Source: Arachis hypogaea
Lineage: Eukaryota; Streptophyta; Magnoliopsida; Fabales; Fabaceae
Assembly: GCF_003086295.3 (NCBI RefSeq)
Contig: NC_092048.1
Location: 42,470,425 to 42,534,424, forward strand
Length of the DNA stretch: 64,000 nt
Direction of reading: 5' to 3'
The notes under the pieces: model-generated
What the model was told of the DNA's origin: nothing
What the model saw: the letters and a program-made list of their open reading frames with translations, nothing else
The model's database searches: none
Made by a program: the position numbers and the translations under genes
Part shown: positions 23,810-35,629 of the stretch, one piece after another
Layout of the letters: every line of letters starts with the position of its first letter
Position numbering within the stretch: the first letter of the stretch is position 1

Positions 23810-25290
23810 ATATTTTCATCCGTAATACCATTACGGGAATATACATTTTTTAAAACTACAGTTCATTTTGTTTTGATAGTATAGATTATGCATGACACAA
23901 AATTTATAAAATTAAATTATTTTTACAAAAAAAAGTCGTAGGTTGACAAAAGTCTTTGGCTAAGAAAACCAATGTATTTATAGATAAAAAATCAAATAAT
24001 AAGATTCTTAATTATTATTTTTATATAAAAAAGTCTAATTTTTTATTAATAATTAATTTTAACATTCGTTATCTAAAATTTGAAATAATTTAACGTGTAT
24101 ACTTTTACATTTAATTAGGTGTTAAGTCTATTGCACAAATAAAAATAATTAATTTTTATACTTGTTATTTAAAAATAATATTTGTCTCTCTCTCTCTATA
24201 TAAATATAATTAGATATTAGTATAAAAAAATTATACGGATAGTTATAAAATTAACTCAAAACTAATTTTTTTAAAACAATTAAATCTTGATTCTAACTTT
24301 TTAGTTATAACATTAGTATTCTCTCCAAATTATATGTAATAAATATTTGAAAGAAGAGAAATGAAAATATATATTAAAAAGATAAACAGTGAAAATTTAA
24401 AACTAAATAAAAAATAGAAAAAATATGTATATAATAATATTATTATTTTTTATTTGAATTATATTATTTTGTTTTCTGTAGAACAGAAAAGTAGAAAAAA
24501 TAGAGAATGAGAGAATAGAGAGAAAAAGATAAAGATGAAAAATGAGAGTGAGATTTGTTAACTTTGGAAGAAATTTTTTTTATTTTAATTATAATAAAAA
24601 AATATCGGATGACATATTTTGATTTGTCATATTACTAATATAAAATATAAATTATATATAGAGTAAAAATGGTAGAGAGAAATAGAAAAATGGAGAGAGG
24701 TAGATGAGAGAATTTAGGAAAGGAGTTTATTAATTTTGGAAAAAAATATTTTCGCTCAATTTTAATAAAAGAGTGTCATGTGACACATTTGATTATTAAA
24801 TTAGATAGTAATATATGACATAATATACGTATATTTCAATTTCAATTTTGATATTTCAATTTTAATGCAAGTAAAGAATGTCATGTTGTACATTTTGATT
24901 GTCAAATTAGTAATTAGTCATTGATATTAATATTAATATTAATAATGATATATAAAATAGATAGAGTGGTTGAAGGAATGAGAGAGATAGAGAAAGGAAG
25001 ATGGAGGAGAGGAGAACTTTTTAATTTTGGAGGGAAAGATTTGATTTCAATTGCAATGAGAGAGTGACATGTGGCACATTTTGGTTGTAAAATTGTATGG
25101 AGGAGGGAAGAATTTTTTAATTTTGGAAGGAAAAATTTAATTTCAATTACAACGAGAGAGTAACATGTGGCACATTTTAATTGTAAAATTAGTAAGAAAG
25201 AAAAAAATTCTTTAATTTTAGAAAAAAAGATTTGATTTTAATTATAATAAAAAAAGTGACGTGGCATATTTTGGTTGTAACACTAGAATA
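23810..25290 (+). repeat. Helitron-like AT-rich repeat, copy 2
   Basis: Direct-orientation copy of 20040-22340 without the hAT insertion. It keeps the same order of landmarks and the terminal threefold tandem. Overall identity looks around three quarters by eye. Non-coding. Its 5' edge has a short hairpin (CCGTAATACCATTACGG at about 23820). Confidence 0.55.
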
Positions 25291-25793
25291 TATAAGAGAA
25301 GATTAAGTCTCCAATCTCACTTATTGAAGAGAGACTAATCAGAACTATTAGTGGTATCACACTAATTGTTGGTCAAGTTGAACCTGCCAAAAACAATAGG
25401 CCATCAAGCGTCACTCAAAAAAAACTTTCCTTATAGCTGTGAATTCTTTTATTGTTTACATCATAAAACTTTCCTTATTTTAGTAGTAACATAATCCAAA
25501 GCCTAGTTTTTTTTTTTTAAAAAGAAATTTATATGCGTTAAATTAATAAGATGTTTAAGATTAATTATTAATTTTTTAAAATAAGTATCTACTTATGTTT
25601 CTTTCGATTTAATACATTTTCTAAACAATATTCTTATAATTTCACAACTATAATCTCAATATTTTAATTATCATAAAATCTTTATCATAACAACAGTAGC
25701 AACAACAATAATAGTAATAATAATATCACTAATAACAATAGCCATGACATCAACATAAACAACAACAAAAATAACAATGACAATAATAGTAGT
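25291..25793. other. Spacer, no supported feature
   Basis: Contains (CAA/TAA)-rich low-complexity sequence at 25680-25800. Nothing coding. Confidence 0.35.
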
Positions 25794-26919
25794 TGTAATA
25801 TCCTAATATTTATATTCTTATGTTTGAGTCATAAGTTAATGATAATAAGGTGGTACGATTCAAGGTAGAGTTATAATATATATATATATTTAGAAGAAAT
25901 TAATAAACGAAAAGCCTGAAAAGAGTAAAAGAAAATCGTGAGCACAAACACACACGCATCGAAAATATCGCGATCGGATAAGCGGGGTAAAATAAAACTT
26001 AACGGAGGAATAGAGTAAAGACAGAATATATGTAGTTATGTATAATAGCCACTAGTCACAATCCGCAAAGTTTTGGTCAGCCAGGGTTACAGCAGTAAAA
26101 ATAGTTGATAACAGTTCTATCTCTCCCAAAATACATCAATGCCTCTATAGGAAAATTTTCAAAAGAATATACATACATACATCATTAGAGTTTTCCAAAA
26201 TAAAGAGGGAGAGAGAAATCTAAACAAGATAAAAAACAAAATTCAAAATAACTTCGCCATCTTCCAGACGAACTCCAACTTACCGTGAAGCTCTAAGACC
26301 TGCATCTAAAAAATAGTAGATATATATGGAATGAGAACTCCCGACTCATGGGTTCATAGTACGGTAAAAATGCCAAATAGATACAATATAAGACAACAGG
26401 AAACTCACTAAGCAATCTTAAACTCCACACATCATTATTTCCATCGTAGGTTCTCACTAATCCATAATTAGGCAACTACCATAAGGGATTCTAATCTAAT
26501 ACATCTATCTCCAAGTTCCATAATTCTCCAAACTCCAAACAGAACAGCCCTCAACGTCAATCGACAACAACATGAGGGACCTCTCAGTTATACAAATACA
26601 AGCAAGGCAATCAAGTAATTCACAAGTAATTTCAAGTAAAGCAATTAGTATATAATTATTTAATGGTTACAAATAAACAAGGCATGACAAGTAGCAAACC
26701 CAAACAAGCCAAACAAATGCAAATGATGTATGCCTGCCCTATGGTCGATGATATTATCTGTCGGTTATACAGCCAAATTCGACATGTCTGGTAGCTAACG
26801 CTGGACAGTCCCTGCATGGGCGCATCTCTCAAGAGTGATTGACACCTCTTGGAGGATAAAATCCAGAAAGTTCTAAGTATCCGGCCACATCTTGCGACAG
26901 AGGGTCAACATCTGAGATC

Positions 26920-27080
26920 AAGTGGAATCACTCCACTGCATTGCAATCCCATTCGGGAGTAAGCAGAATCACTCTACTGCGACAAGTAAAATCACTCTAC
27001 TGCATTGCAATCATATCTGGGAGCAAGTAGAATCACTCTACTGCGGCAAGTGGAATCACTCCACTATACTTCCCAAGCAG
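26920..27080. repeat. Short imperfect tandem of AATCACTCYACTG units
   Basis: Five or six copies of (G/A)AATCACTC(C/T)ACT(G/A) occur in 160 bp, separated by GC(A/G)..GCAATC or CGGCAAGT. Several units are small palindromes (AGTGGAATCACTCCACT). Element B has ACTCTACTG.GG(C/T)AGA units in the equivalent place (29405-29580). Confidence 0.7.
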
Positions 27081-27484
27081 ATATATCTCAAATCAGAGTT
27101 AATTTTATTATTGACTTCCTTCTCAGTTCCATTTCACTCCATTCATAATCATAATCATCCTCAGTCATCACCCTAACTCATTTTCCTTATTGTCCTAATC
27201 ATATCTTGATCATACTCAATCATCATTATCTCTCAATCTCATAATCATCATCATACCTCAATCAAAAATCAATTATCACTCATCATCATTCCTCATCATA
27301 CTTCACTTCACATTTAGTTCATCTTTCTTCAATTTACTGTCTCGACTCGTTCAGTCTCATTCTTAGCTCCTTTACCCTTTATTTCACCGGCTCTAGACTC
27401 ATAACAAGATTTACAGAGGTTTAGAAGGCTCGAAGAATGGTTAAAAACACAAAAATATATTTTCTGCAAAACTGGGTGGTTGTG

Positions 27485-27605
27485 CATACGCATGCCTCAT
27501 GCGTACGCATGAGTCCACTTTTGCGCGTACGCACGGTACTCGCACGGTACGCACACAAAATCTTTTAAATTCTGGAATGCCCATCATGCGTATGCAACGC
27601 ATGAC
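27485..27605. repeat. CpG palindrome cluster in sequence A
   Basis: Dense TGCGTACGCA, GCGCGTACGC and CGGTACGCAC words in an otherwise AT-rich LTR. Similar clusters lie in both LTR retroelements nested further in. Confidence 0.7.
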
Positions 27606-30402
27606 CTTAAAATTATGCAACTTCTGCAGAATTTAGTTTTGAAACTAGATTTTCAAATGTTGATAATTTTTCCTACAAAATTCATTTTTCAACCATTTTT
27701 GAACCATTGGAGAGATTATTGAATAAATTTTCATAAAAATCTAATTTCGTTAAATTTTCAACTCCGAGGATCGAGTTATGACTCGCCGAAGTTGGACAAA
27801 AACTCGTTTTTACCCAAAAACAAAAATTTCTCATTTCCAAGTTCACAATCCAAATCAAACCAAACCCATACCACATTCATCCCTAAACAATCTAAACATA
27901 GATCCCTTCATTCTCTACTCCTCTCAGCATTCATCACCTAACAAATTAACTTCCACTTTATCAATCCATCTAAAAATTTTCCTTCACAAATTCACCAAAT
28001 CCTCATTATATCCACAACCAATTCAAACCACATTCTAGACTTCCTCAATAATCCATCATTACTCTCAAATTATATCAAATTATTTATCACATAAATCACC
28101 CATTTTCGTCCAATTCCAAGCCTAATCATGTATTCCAAACCACTTCAATCAACAACTCAAAAATCCAATAACTTTTCACATGTTCAATACAAATTCAATA
28201 ATTACCAATCCAAACATAATTCATATCAAAATAACACATTTCAATCCATCACACTTATCTGGACTTACCTTTCACGGCCTCTGACCTAAAATTCACGGCC
28301 TCCGGCCCAACATTCATTAACTCATCAACTCAATAATTCATCTTTTTATCAATTCATAATTTCAATCATCATGCTTCTACCACATTCTTACAACTCATAA
28401 ACAACCAATCACCAAATCAAAATCAAAACGAACACTTCATCAATTACAATATTTGAATTTCACCCAATTACACAATTCAAACTTATTCCTAGGGGCATCT
28501 AGCCTAGGACTTCATGTCATATTGGTATTTAAATGAAACTTAAACATACCTGTTAGAAAGCCAAAATCAAGTCCTAAATCTTGAATCCCACCTGTAGCAC
28601 CCTAACTTTTAGCATCTCATGATCGCACTAAAAGTCCGGGTGTCACCTACCTCTACTTCTTTAATTTTATACTATATTTATTTAATATTGAGCCTTTGCA
28701 AATACGAACCGAAATCCTTAATTAAGAAAATGGAAAGATTTTACTTTTAATCTCTTAATCACAAAGATATATATTCACATAGCATTATATACATAGACTT
28801 ATTTCAAGATTCTCAAAATACAAGTCCTATCCCCTCTAAAAACTAAAAACAATAAACGACGAGAGGAAAATAAAATCTAACAACTCAAATTGTAAACATA
28901 ATCTTCTATGCTCTTGTAACTCCGCACTAAACCTTTGCACCTGTAGTTGAAAGGGGTGAAAATAGGGGGTAAGAACTGGGGAGTTCTTAGTAGGGTCGGG
29001 GTTAGAAGTTAAGTTCATTTCATTATGTTCTCAGTCAATAACAACAGTCAACAAAGTATAATCAAACTCAACAATTACAGAACATAGAATCCAATCACAA
29101 GCACACACAATCAAAGAAAACACAATCACAAACAAATATGCACAAACAAGTATGATGTATGTCTAGTCCTATACAGGCCATGAGCTCATGTATCGATTTG
29201 TTGCCTGATTCCCGACACTGGTCCTGAGATAAGTGTTTCGTACCGTCGTCCTTATCTCAGCCAACGTCCCTTTCATGAGCGTTACGCATTGCCGTCCTCA
29301 TGGGAGAACCTTCCTTTTGGTCTCCAGTGAGCATTATGCATCACTGTCCTCACTAGACACTTGGCACTAAGGCTCAACATCACTCAATTTCTTTTCAATC
29401 TTCACTCTCTACTCTACTGCGGTAGAGATCCCTTTAATTAATACCTTCTTTTCTATCTGCTCTACTGTGGCAGACGTTCATTAAAATATTTTCAGTTACT
29501 GCTCTCTGCTCTTTTGTGGCAGAGATTCTTTTACTTAATACATCCTTCTCGTCACTGCTTTCTGCTCTTCTGTGGCAGAGATCCTTTTACTTAATACATC
29601 CTTCTCTTTTTGTTCTTTTTCTTTTCTTTTCTTTCTCATCTTTCTCTTTTATTTTCTTACTCCTTTTCTTTCTCTCTTCTTTTCTTCAATCTTTTAATTC
29701 TTTATCATAATTCAATTTCACATTCTTCCCTCGACTTTTCCTAATGTCTTATGAAAAGAAATCATAAAATTCTTAAATCAACTGCGTCCTCTAAAACTTT
29801 TAAGAGTTCTTATATTTGCTCTTCTCTGACTTAAATATTCTTAATAAAATAATAACAATAATATAAATAAGATAATTTAAATGATAAATAAATAATATTT
29901 ATAGCTTTTCTTTAAAAAAAACTTAGCTTCGTAAAGCTTTTATTCTTAAACTCTTATTATCTACGTTTTAAACTTCAAACTTCTAAATATTTCATTTTTA
30001 ATCGAATATTTTTATAAAATTATATTTAAAACCTCACTTATCTCAATATTTATAAAAATAACCCTAAAATTTTACAAAATGTCCATTTTTATCCCTGTAC
30101 TTTATTTATTACCCAAAATACCCGAAAACTTATATAATTACAAATAGTATATCGATTTTTATATACAATACAATGTTACCCTTCAAAAATAAAATTTAAT
30201 TATTAATCTTTCTTTTATATCAAAACTGAAACCCTTAATCTTTTTCTCTTAAAATATTACTTGTGCTTTAATCCGTTCTCGAGTTTTTCGATTACCGATT
30301 CTTCGTAACTTTTAAATTTAATCTCTCGGCCATCACACCTCACCAATTTATACTTTATTCTCAACGATATTTCAGTCCAAAAATCACCAAAATAGTTCAG
30401 TC

Positions 30403-30790
30403 CACTACAAGAAACAGTGTAATTATCGACGCCAAAAATCGACGGCCAGAATTTCCGTCGATATTTTTTGACGGCTTGTCGTCGATAAAATGAAAAAGGA
30501 ATGATTAGAAATAAAATATTAAAATCGACGGCCATGTCGTCTATTATTTTGATAACCTTTTAACACCATTTTTATCGTTACATTGTCGACAGAATAGTTG
30601 GTTGAAATTTTTTTTTAAATCGACACACAGGTCGTCTATTTTAATAATTATAATATCGACAGCTTTTGTCGTCGATAATATTAAAGGATGGAGATCTCTT
30701 TTTAAAATTAAATGAATGGTATAGATTGATTATATAAAATAGACAGTTAGAATGTTGATTTTTATTTTAACTAAAAGCGACAAATTTACT
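30403..30790. promoter_or_regulatory. CACTA left subterminal repeat zone
   Basis: At least eight copies of TCGACGGC-, CGTCGATA- or GTCGTC-type words lie in both orientations within 250 bp. In En/Spm such subterminal arrays bind the TNPA-type protein needed for excision. That role is inferred from the family. Confidence 0.7.
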
Positions 30791-31007
30791 GTCAACTTTA
30801 TCAACAAAAAAACCACCCCGCCTTTACTTCCCGCGTCCCTTGTTTCACTCAATTCCCCAATTACATTTTACCTGAAAAATTAACTAACCGCCTTGCCCTT
30901 TCACTTCCACCATTTCAACAACCTTCCCTCTCTGCTGCCGCCGCGCCATCTTCTCTCCCGCCACTGCGCCGTCGTGGCTCCACTACCTCCGCGCCATCGT
31001 TGCTCAG
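30791..31007 (+). other. Pyrimidine-rich captured leader-like DNA
   Basis: GC- and C-rich sequence with many CCGCC and TCTCTC words, unlike its flanks, continuing after the retroelement at 39147-39270. It reads like the 5' UTR or transit-peptide region of a plant gene preceding the FolD exons. No protein recognised. Confidence 0.4.
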
Positions 31008-31012
31008 CTGCC

Positions 31013-32467
31013 TGATGAACGGATTTTTGAAGGTTTAGAAATTCACTAATAAAATCTCGTTGTAAAGTATAGTTTCTAAACCAAGCACTAATTCTTTCAT
31101 ACAAAAAGTTGTTTGTCACTAAAACAAACCCCTAAAATTAATAACCGAAGTATTCAAATCTCGGGTCGTTCTCCCTAGGAATTACAATAAAGTGTCTTGT
31201 TATTGGTTATGAGTTATTTTGGGGTTTTGGATAAGAAGCATGAAAAGTAAATGGCAATGAAAATAAACTAACAACTATAAAAGGCTCTTGGTTTGGTATG
31301 AAAATTAGAAGTCCTATCCTAGTTATCCTTCTCAATTGTGATGAGAATTGTTCATTGCTACCACTTAGTTAACCCTTACTAATTAAAGAAAAGTCAAGTG
31401 GATGAATTGACTTGAGCCACAAGTCCTAGCCAACTCCCAAGGAAAGACTAGCTTTAGTGCACTCCAAACCAATTAGTAATCTCTCCAATTATCAATCAAC
31501 AAAGGGATTAGATAACTCAAGTGTCACTAATTACTCTACCTAGGCCAAGAGGAACAAAATCTACACTATATCTAGAAGAGGCATTTCAATAAACACATAG
31601 AGTGCAATAGAAGTAAACATTATTAATTGCAAGAATTAAAGGAATCTACAACTACAAAGGCAAGAGATCAACAATAGAAAAGCAAAGAAGAACAATTATT
31701 ATGAATTACCTCTTATTGAATTGGAAGAATGTAGAAGGAAAAATACTAGATCTACAACAAAATATAAGAACAACATAAAGGAAATTATAACAAAAGAATA
31801 GAAGAAGATGAATGTAGCAACAAAGAATTGAGAGATAGAAGTGGAAGAAAGCAAAGATTAAAACCTAGATCTAAGAACTAAACATAATCCTAATCCTAAT
31901 TCTAGAGAGAAGAGAGAGCTTCTCTCTCTAGAAACTAACTCTAAACTAATCCTAATGAGTGTGTATGATTGGAATCCCCCTTGCTCTTCAATCCTTGGCT
32001 TTAAATAGCATCTTTGGCGCCAAAGTTGGTTGGGATTGGGCCCCACAACCCCTGAGAATTCGTTGGTCACGTTTTCATTAAAAAATCATAAACCAGCACC
32101 GACGCGTACGCGCACAGCACGCGTGCGCGTCCATGGGGTGATTCGCAGGTGCGCGCGTGCATCCATGGGCGAGTTCAACTTTTTTGACTTTTCATGATTT
32201 CTCCACTTTGCATGCTTTCCTCTTCACTCCTTTGGTCCATTCCTAGCCTTTTCAATCTGAAATCACTAACAAACATATCAAGGCATCTAGTGGAATCAAA
32301 GGGAGATTAAAACCATCAAATTAAGGGTCTAAAATAATGTTTTCACATCTAAGTACAAATAAGGAGACAATCACAAAACCATGCTATTTCATTGAATAAA
32401 TATGGGTAAAAGGTGATAAAATCTCTTAAAATCAATACAGAATAAACCGTCAAAACGGGGTTTATTA
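31013..32467 (-). repeat. 3' LTR of retroelement 1
   Basis: Plus-strand ends TGATGAACGG and GGGGTTTATTA (the last CA worn to TA). Has a CpG-rich word cluster at 32098-32165 that is shortened by about 26 bp in the other LTR. Confidence 0.9.
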
Positions 32468-32481
32468 ACCTCCCCACACTT
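32468..32481 (-). other. Terminal polypurine tract, retroelement 1
   Basis: On the minus strand, AAGTGTGGGGAGGT directly precedes the 3' LTR. It is identical to the tract of retroelement 2 at 46164-46177. Primes plus-strand DNA synthesis in this class. Confidence 0.85.
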
Positions 32482-33986
32482 AAACCAAGCATGTCCTCAT
32501 GCTTAAACCAAGAATGAAGCAAAGGGCATGGCATTTATTCAATGGAAACTAATTAAATGCAATCTACCTATATGCAACTATCTAAATGAATGCAATTGCT
32601 TGGTCAAAATAAATCAATTCCCAAGAAGTATATATGCACAAGGGCTAAGGACTAGCAAGTCTAATCCACAATTGAATTGAGCTATTAAATATTTTTACAA
32701 ACTTGCATGAAAGGAGATGATCATAGGTGGAAACATGTAATTGAGCATCAAACCCTCACCGGTAGTGTTTGCACTCTATTCGCTCAAGTGTTTAGGGTCG
32801 ATTCTCTCAATTCTCCCCTAATCATGCTTTCCAAGATTTGTTTTTCTTCTAACAATCGACATACATTTCATGCATGCATACAAGTATCATGAGGTCTTTT
32901 CTTTAGGTTGTAATGGGGTTAGGGTCAAGGTAGGATGCATATATGGTCAAGTGAGCTTGAAGTTTGAATCTTTGATAAGCTTAGACTTCCCACCTAATCT
33001 ATGACATCCTATACAACTAAGTTCTAACCTAACTACCCATTCTTCACTTTTTCACATACTCATGCATTTTCTTTTTCATTTCGCAATACTTATGCATTGA
33101 TTTTATTGGACCTTGCTTTGGGGCATTTTGTCCCTTTTTTATTATTTTTTTCTTCTTCTCTTTTTTTTTCTTTTTCTATTTTTTTATTTTCCATATTATT
33201 TTTCTTTTCTTTTTCTTTTTCTTTTGTTATTATTTTTTTTTCTTTTTATATACAAGAACCTCAATGCATAAGGTTTTACATTTGATCAATACATGAGTAT
33301 GTACCCAATTTCCAATATTTCCAATAATATTACAAAACTACCCTTTTATTCACCCAATGTCCCAAGGTTCCCACACTTGAATGATACTCACACACACTAG
33401 CCTAAGCTAATCAAAGATCCAAATTAAGGACATTTATTGTTTTTCGCTTTAAGGCTAGTAATGTGCTAAATTAAAGAATAAGTGGGTTAAGCGTAGGCTC
33501 AAATTTGGCTAACAAAGGAAGATAAAAGGTAAGGCCATTTGGGTAAGTGAGCTAATGAAATGATGGCCTCAATCATATAAATGCATGAATACACAAAATA
33601 ATGGACATAAAGAATCAAACAAATCAAAGATTACAATCATAGAAAGAGAATAATGCACACAAGAAGGAAAATAAGTGGTTATAAGATGTAACCACGCTAT
33701 TAGGCTCAAATCTCACAAGCTTGTGTTCTTAGCTCAAAACATGATCCATAATATATATAATTCAAGCAAGTTCTATGAAAAGTTTTCACTCAAATCAATT
33801 GAGATGCCCTATAGATAGAAATTTTGAAAAAATTCATTATTTGAAAAATTTCATTATTTTGACTAAGCTTATTGTGTATACATATGCAAAAATAAGAAAA
33901 TGAAAGTAAAAATCCTAAGAACCTAAAATGAAATGCAAAAGTGTTGGGATTAGAAATTTGTCACCCAAAATTGCCGACCGGTCGGA
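32482..33986. other. Non-coding 3' region of retroelement 1
   Basis: About 1.5 kb without convincing coding sequence, including a T-rich run at 33125-33250. It corresponds to 44760-46160 of retroelement 2, where a matching purine-rich run lies at 45455-45510. Confidence 0.6.
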
Positions 33987-34026
33987 CGACCTCCCCACAC
34001 TTAAAAGTTTGCACCGTCCTCGGTGC
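33987..34026 (-). promoter_or_regulatory. Conserved hairpin plus internal polypurine tract (retroelement 1)
   Basis: The minus strand reads GCACCGAGGACGGTGC (34026-34011), a 6-bp stem with an AGGA loop, then CTTTTAAGTGTGGGGAGGTCG-type sequence. The same pair occurs in retroelement 2 at 44692-44730. The internal tract repeats the terminal one, so it could act as a second plus-strand primer or mark an old 3' end. Function is inferred. Confidence 0.7.
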
Positions 34027-34907
34027 ACTCAAAGATGAGCAAGGGGGTACGGCGAGTCTCTGGATTGCTGCGTGTTCTTACTCTTGCTTCCATGTTTGCT
34101 TGTGGTGCATTTATCATGAAAAACAAAAATACAACACCATAAGATGAGAAGATATAAAAGCAAGGAAGCATACATTGTTGGAATGAGGTAAATCACTAGA
34201 ATTGAGTGAGTGAATTAGTGTGACATTAAGAAATATTAGGTGTGTGAATTCTAAATTGTGCGGTTTAGAACACACATTAGTATAAAGAGCTATGTCACAA
34301 AAGAAGCATGCACGTCACTTATCCTAGTGTGCTTGAGATGCTTTAAGTAAGCTTGTAAGGTAAGACAAGCATTAGAGAAGCATGAAAGCATTCAAGTCAA
34401 ACATATGGATGGATATAATTATGAAATACAATGCATTAAGGTAAATGCTCAACATCATCCATCAAGAGATTGCCTAATCAAAGAATACGGTTCAAATCAC
34501 ATGGTGGCCAAATCATGCAATTCAAAAGAATTACAAGTTCGAAGGCAATTCTCATCACTTGGTAGTTTTCAAAAGGTAAGCATGAAAAACTCAAAACCAA
34601 GTAGCAAAATATAACCTCAATCATAGAATCCAACAAAGATTATAACATCCCCTTTTTAATACCCAGCAGCAATTAATGGTAAACAAGAATAACAATCCAA
34701 CACTTACAATGAAAAAGATAGAAAATAAAATGAAAACTAAACTAAAACTAACTAATCGACTAACTAACTAACTAACTAGGTAACTAAAATAATTGGTTAT
34801 TGATGGTGTTTGGGAGTGTTAGATGAGGGGTAGGAGGAGGGAAGAAGAAAGGAGAAGGGAAGAAATGGAAAGAGGAGAAGAAAAGAATTGGATGGAAGAA
34901 AGGGCAT

Positions 34908-35360
34908 CCACGCGAACGCGCACATGGCGCGGGCGCGCGGGTGGTGGAATAGAGAGAGAGGCGTGGATGCGTACTCTGCGCTCACGCGTAGATGGGGTTG
35001 TGGGCATGGGCGCGGACGCGTACCTTGCGCATCTGCGTGAATGGCTAGCCAGGCCGGCGGCCTAATGTTGGCCCAGAGTTGGCACAACTCTCTGGTAAAA
35101 GTACCAAGAGTGCAGGTGGCCTAATCGACGCGCGCGCGGCATGTGCGCTTGCGCGTGTATTGCGAATTCAGCATGATGGGCGCGTACGCGCCAGGTGCGC
35201 GGACGCGCGGATGGTGTTGGGCCTGGGGCTCAACATTCGCACAGTGAAGGCCTAACTCTCGGGTTTGCTAGCGGGGAGTGGAACTTTTGCATCTACGCGC
35301 GCGCGCCATGTACGCGGACGCGTAAGTGGTCGAGAATGCTTGAAGTGCGCGTACGCGTGG
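34908..35360. repeat. CpG palindrome cluster, retroelement 1 interior
   Basis: Many ACGCG(T/G)ACGCG, GCGCGGGCGCG and CGCGTACGCG words in about 450 bp just 3' of the coding region. It gives Arg-rich spurious reading frames in all directions. Confidence 0.8.
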
Positions 35361-35562
35361 ATGGTGCTCTGTTTTTTCAAAAATTTTTGCTATGTTTTTG
35401 CATCAATACAAGCATTCCAAACCTCCAAACAGCTACCAAAATACCATAAAACCTTATTTAACATACTAAACTACCAATTAAACTCAACTATCTAAACAAA
35501 ACATGAAATTAGACCAATTCTACCAAATATTTATAAAAGAGAAAATGAAAAGATTTTACCAT

Positions 35563-35580
35563 GGTGGGTTGTCTCCCACC
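35563..35580 (-). promoter_or_regulatory. Conserved post-stop hairpin (retroelement 1)
   Basis: On the minus strand GGTGGGAGACAACCCACC forms a 6-bp stem with loop AGACAA, about 50 nt after the stop codon of the element protein. Retroelement 2 has GGTGAGAGACAACCCACC at 43218-43235 at the same distance. Plant Athila-type elements carry similar GGGAG.CAACCC motifs, so an RNA function (packaging, dimer or processing) is plausible but unproven. Confidence 0.65.
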
Positions 35581-35629
35581 TAGCACTTTTGTTTATTGTC
35601 CTTAAGTTGGACTTATGGGGAGCTCCTCA

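Larger units (their letters stand above)
25794..28592 (-). mobile_element. Long LTR-like sequence A (outermost layer), left part
   Basis: Starts TGTAATATCCTAATATT, matching the start TGTAGCACCCTAAC of element B. It shares B's order of landmarks: GATGTATG followed by a CCTAT motif (26725; 29155), ACTCTACTGCGG words (27040; 29410) and long CAAATTCAAT-rich stretches. B is inserted in it at 28588-28592. It resumes at 51572, where the minus strand reads a leader followed by GTAAGAG, a donor-like site paralleling GTAGGGT in B. Probably the long LTR of a Ty3-type retrotransposon, lying on the minus strand. No coding region. Confidence 0.5.

Noticed and set aside
29516..29710. 64-codon Leu/Ser/Phe-rich frame in LTR B
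   Set aside because: Produced by a pyrimidine-rich low-complexity run.
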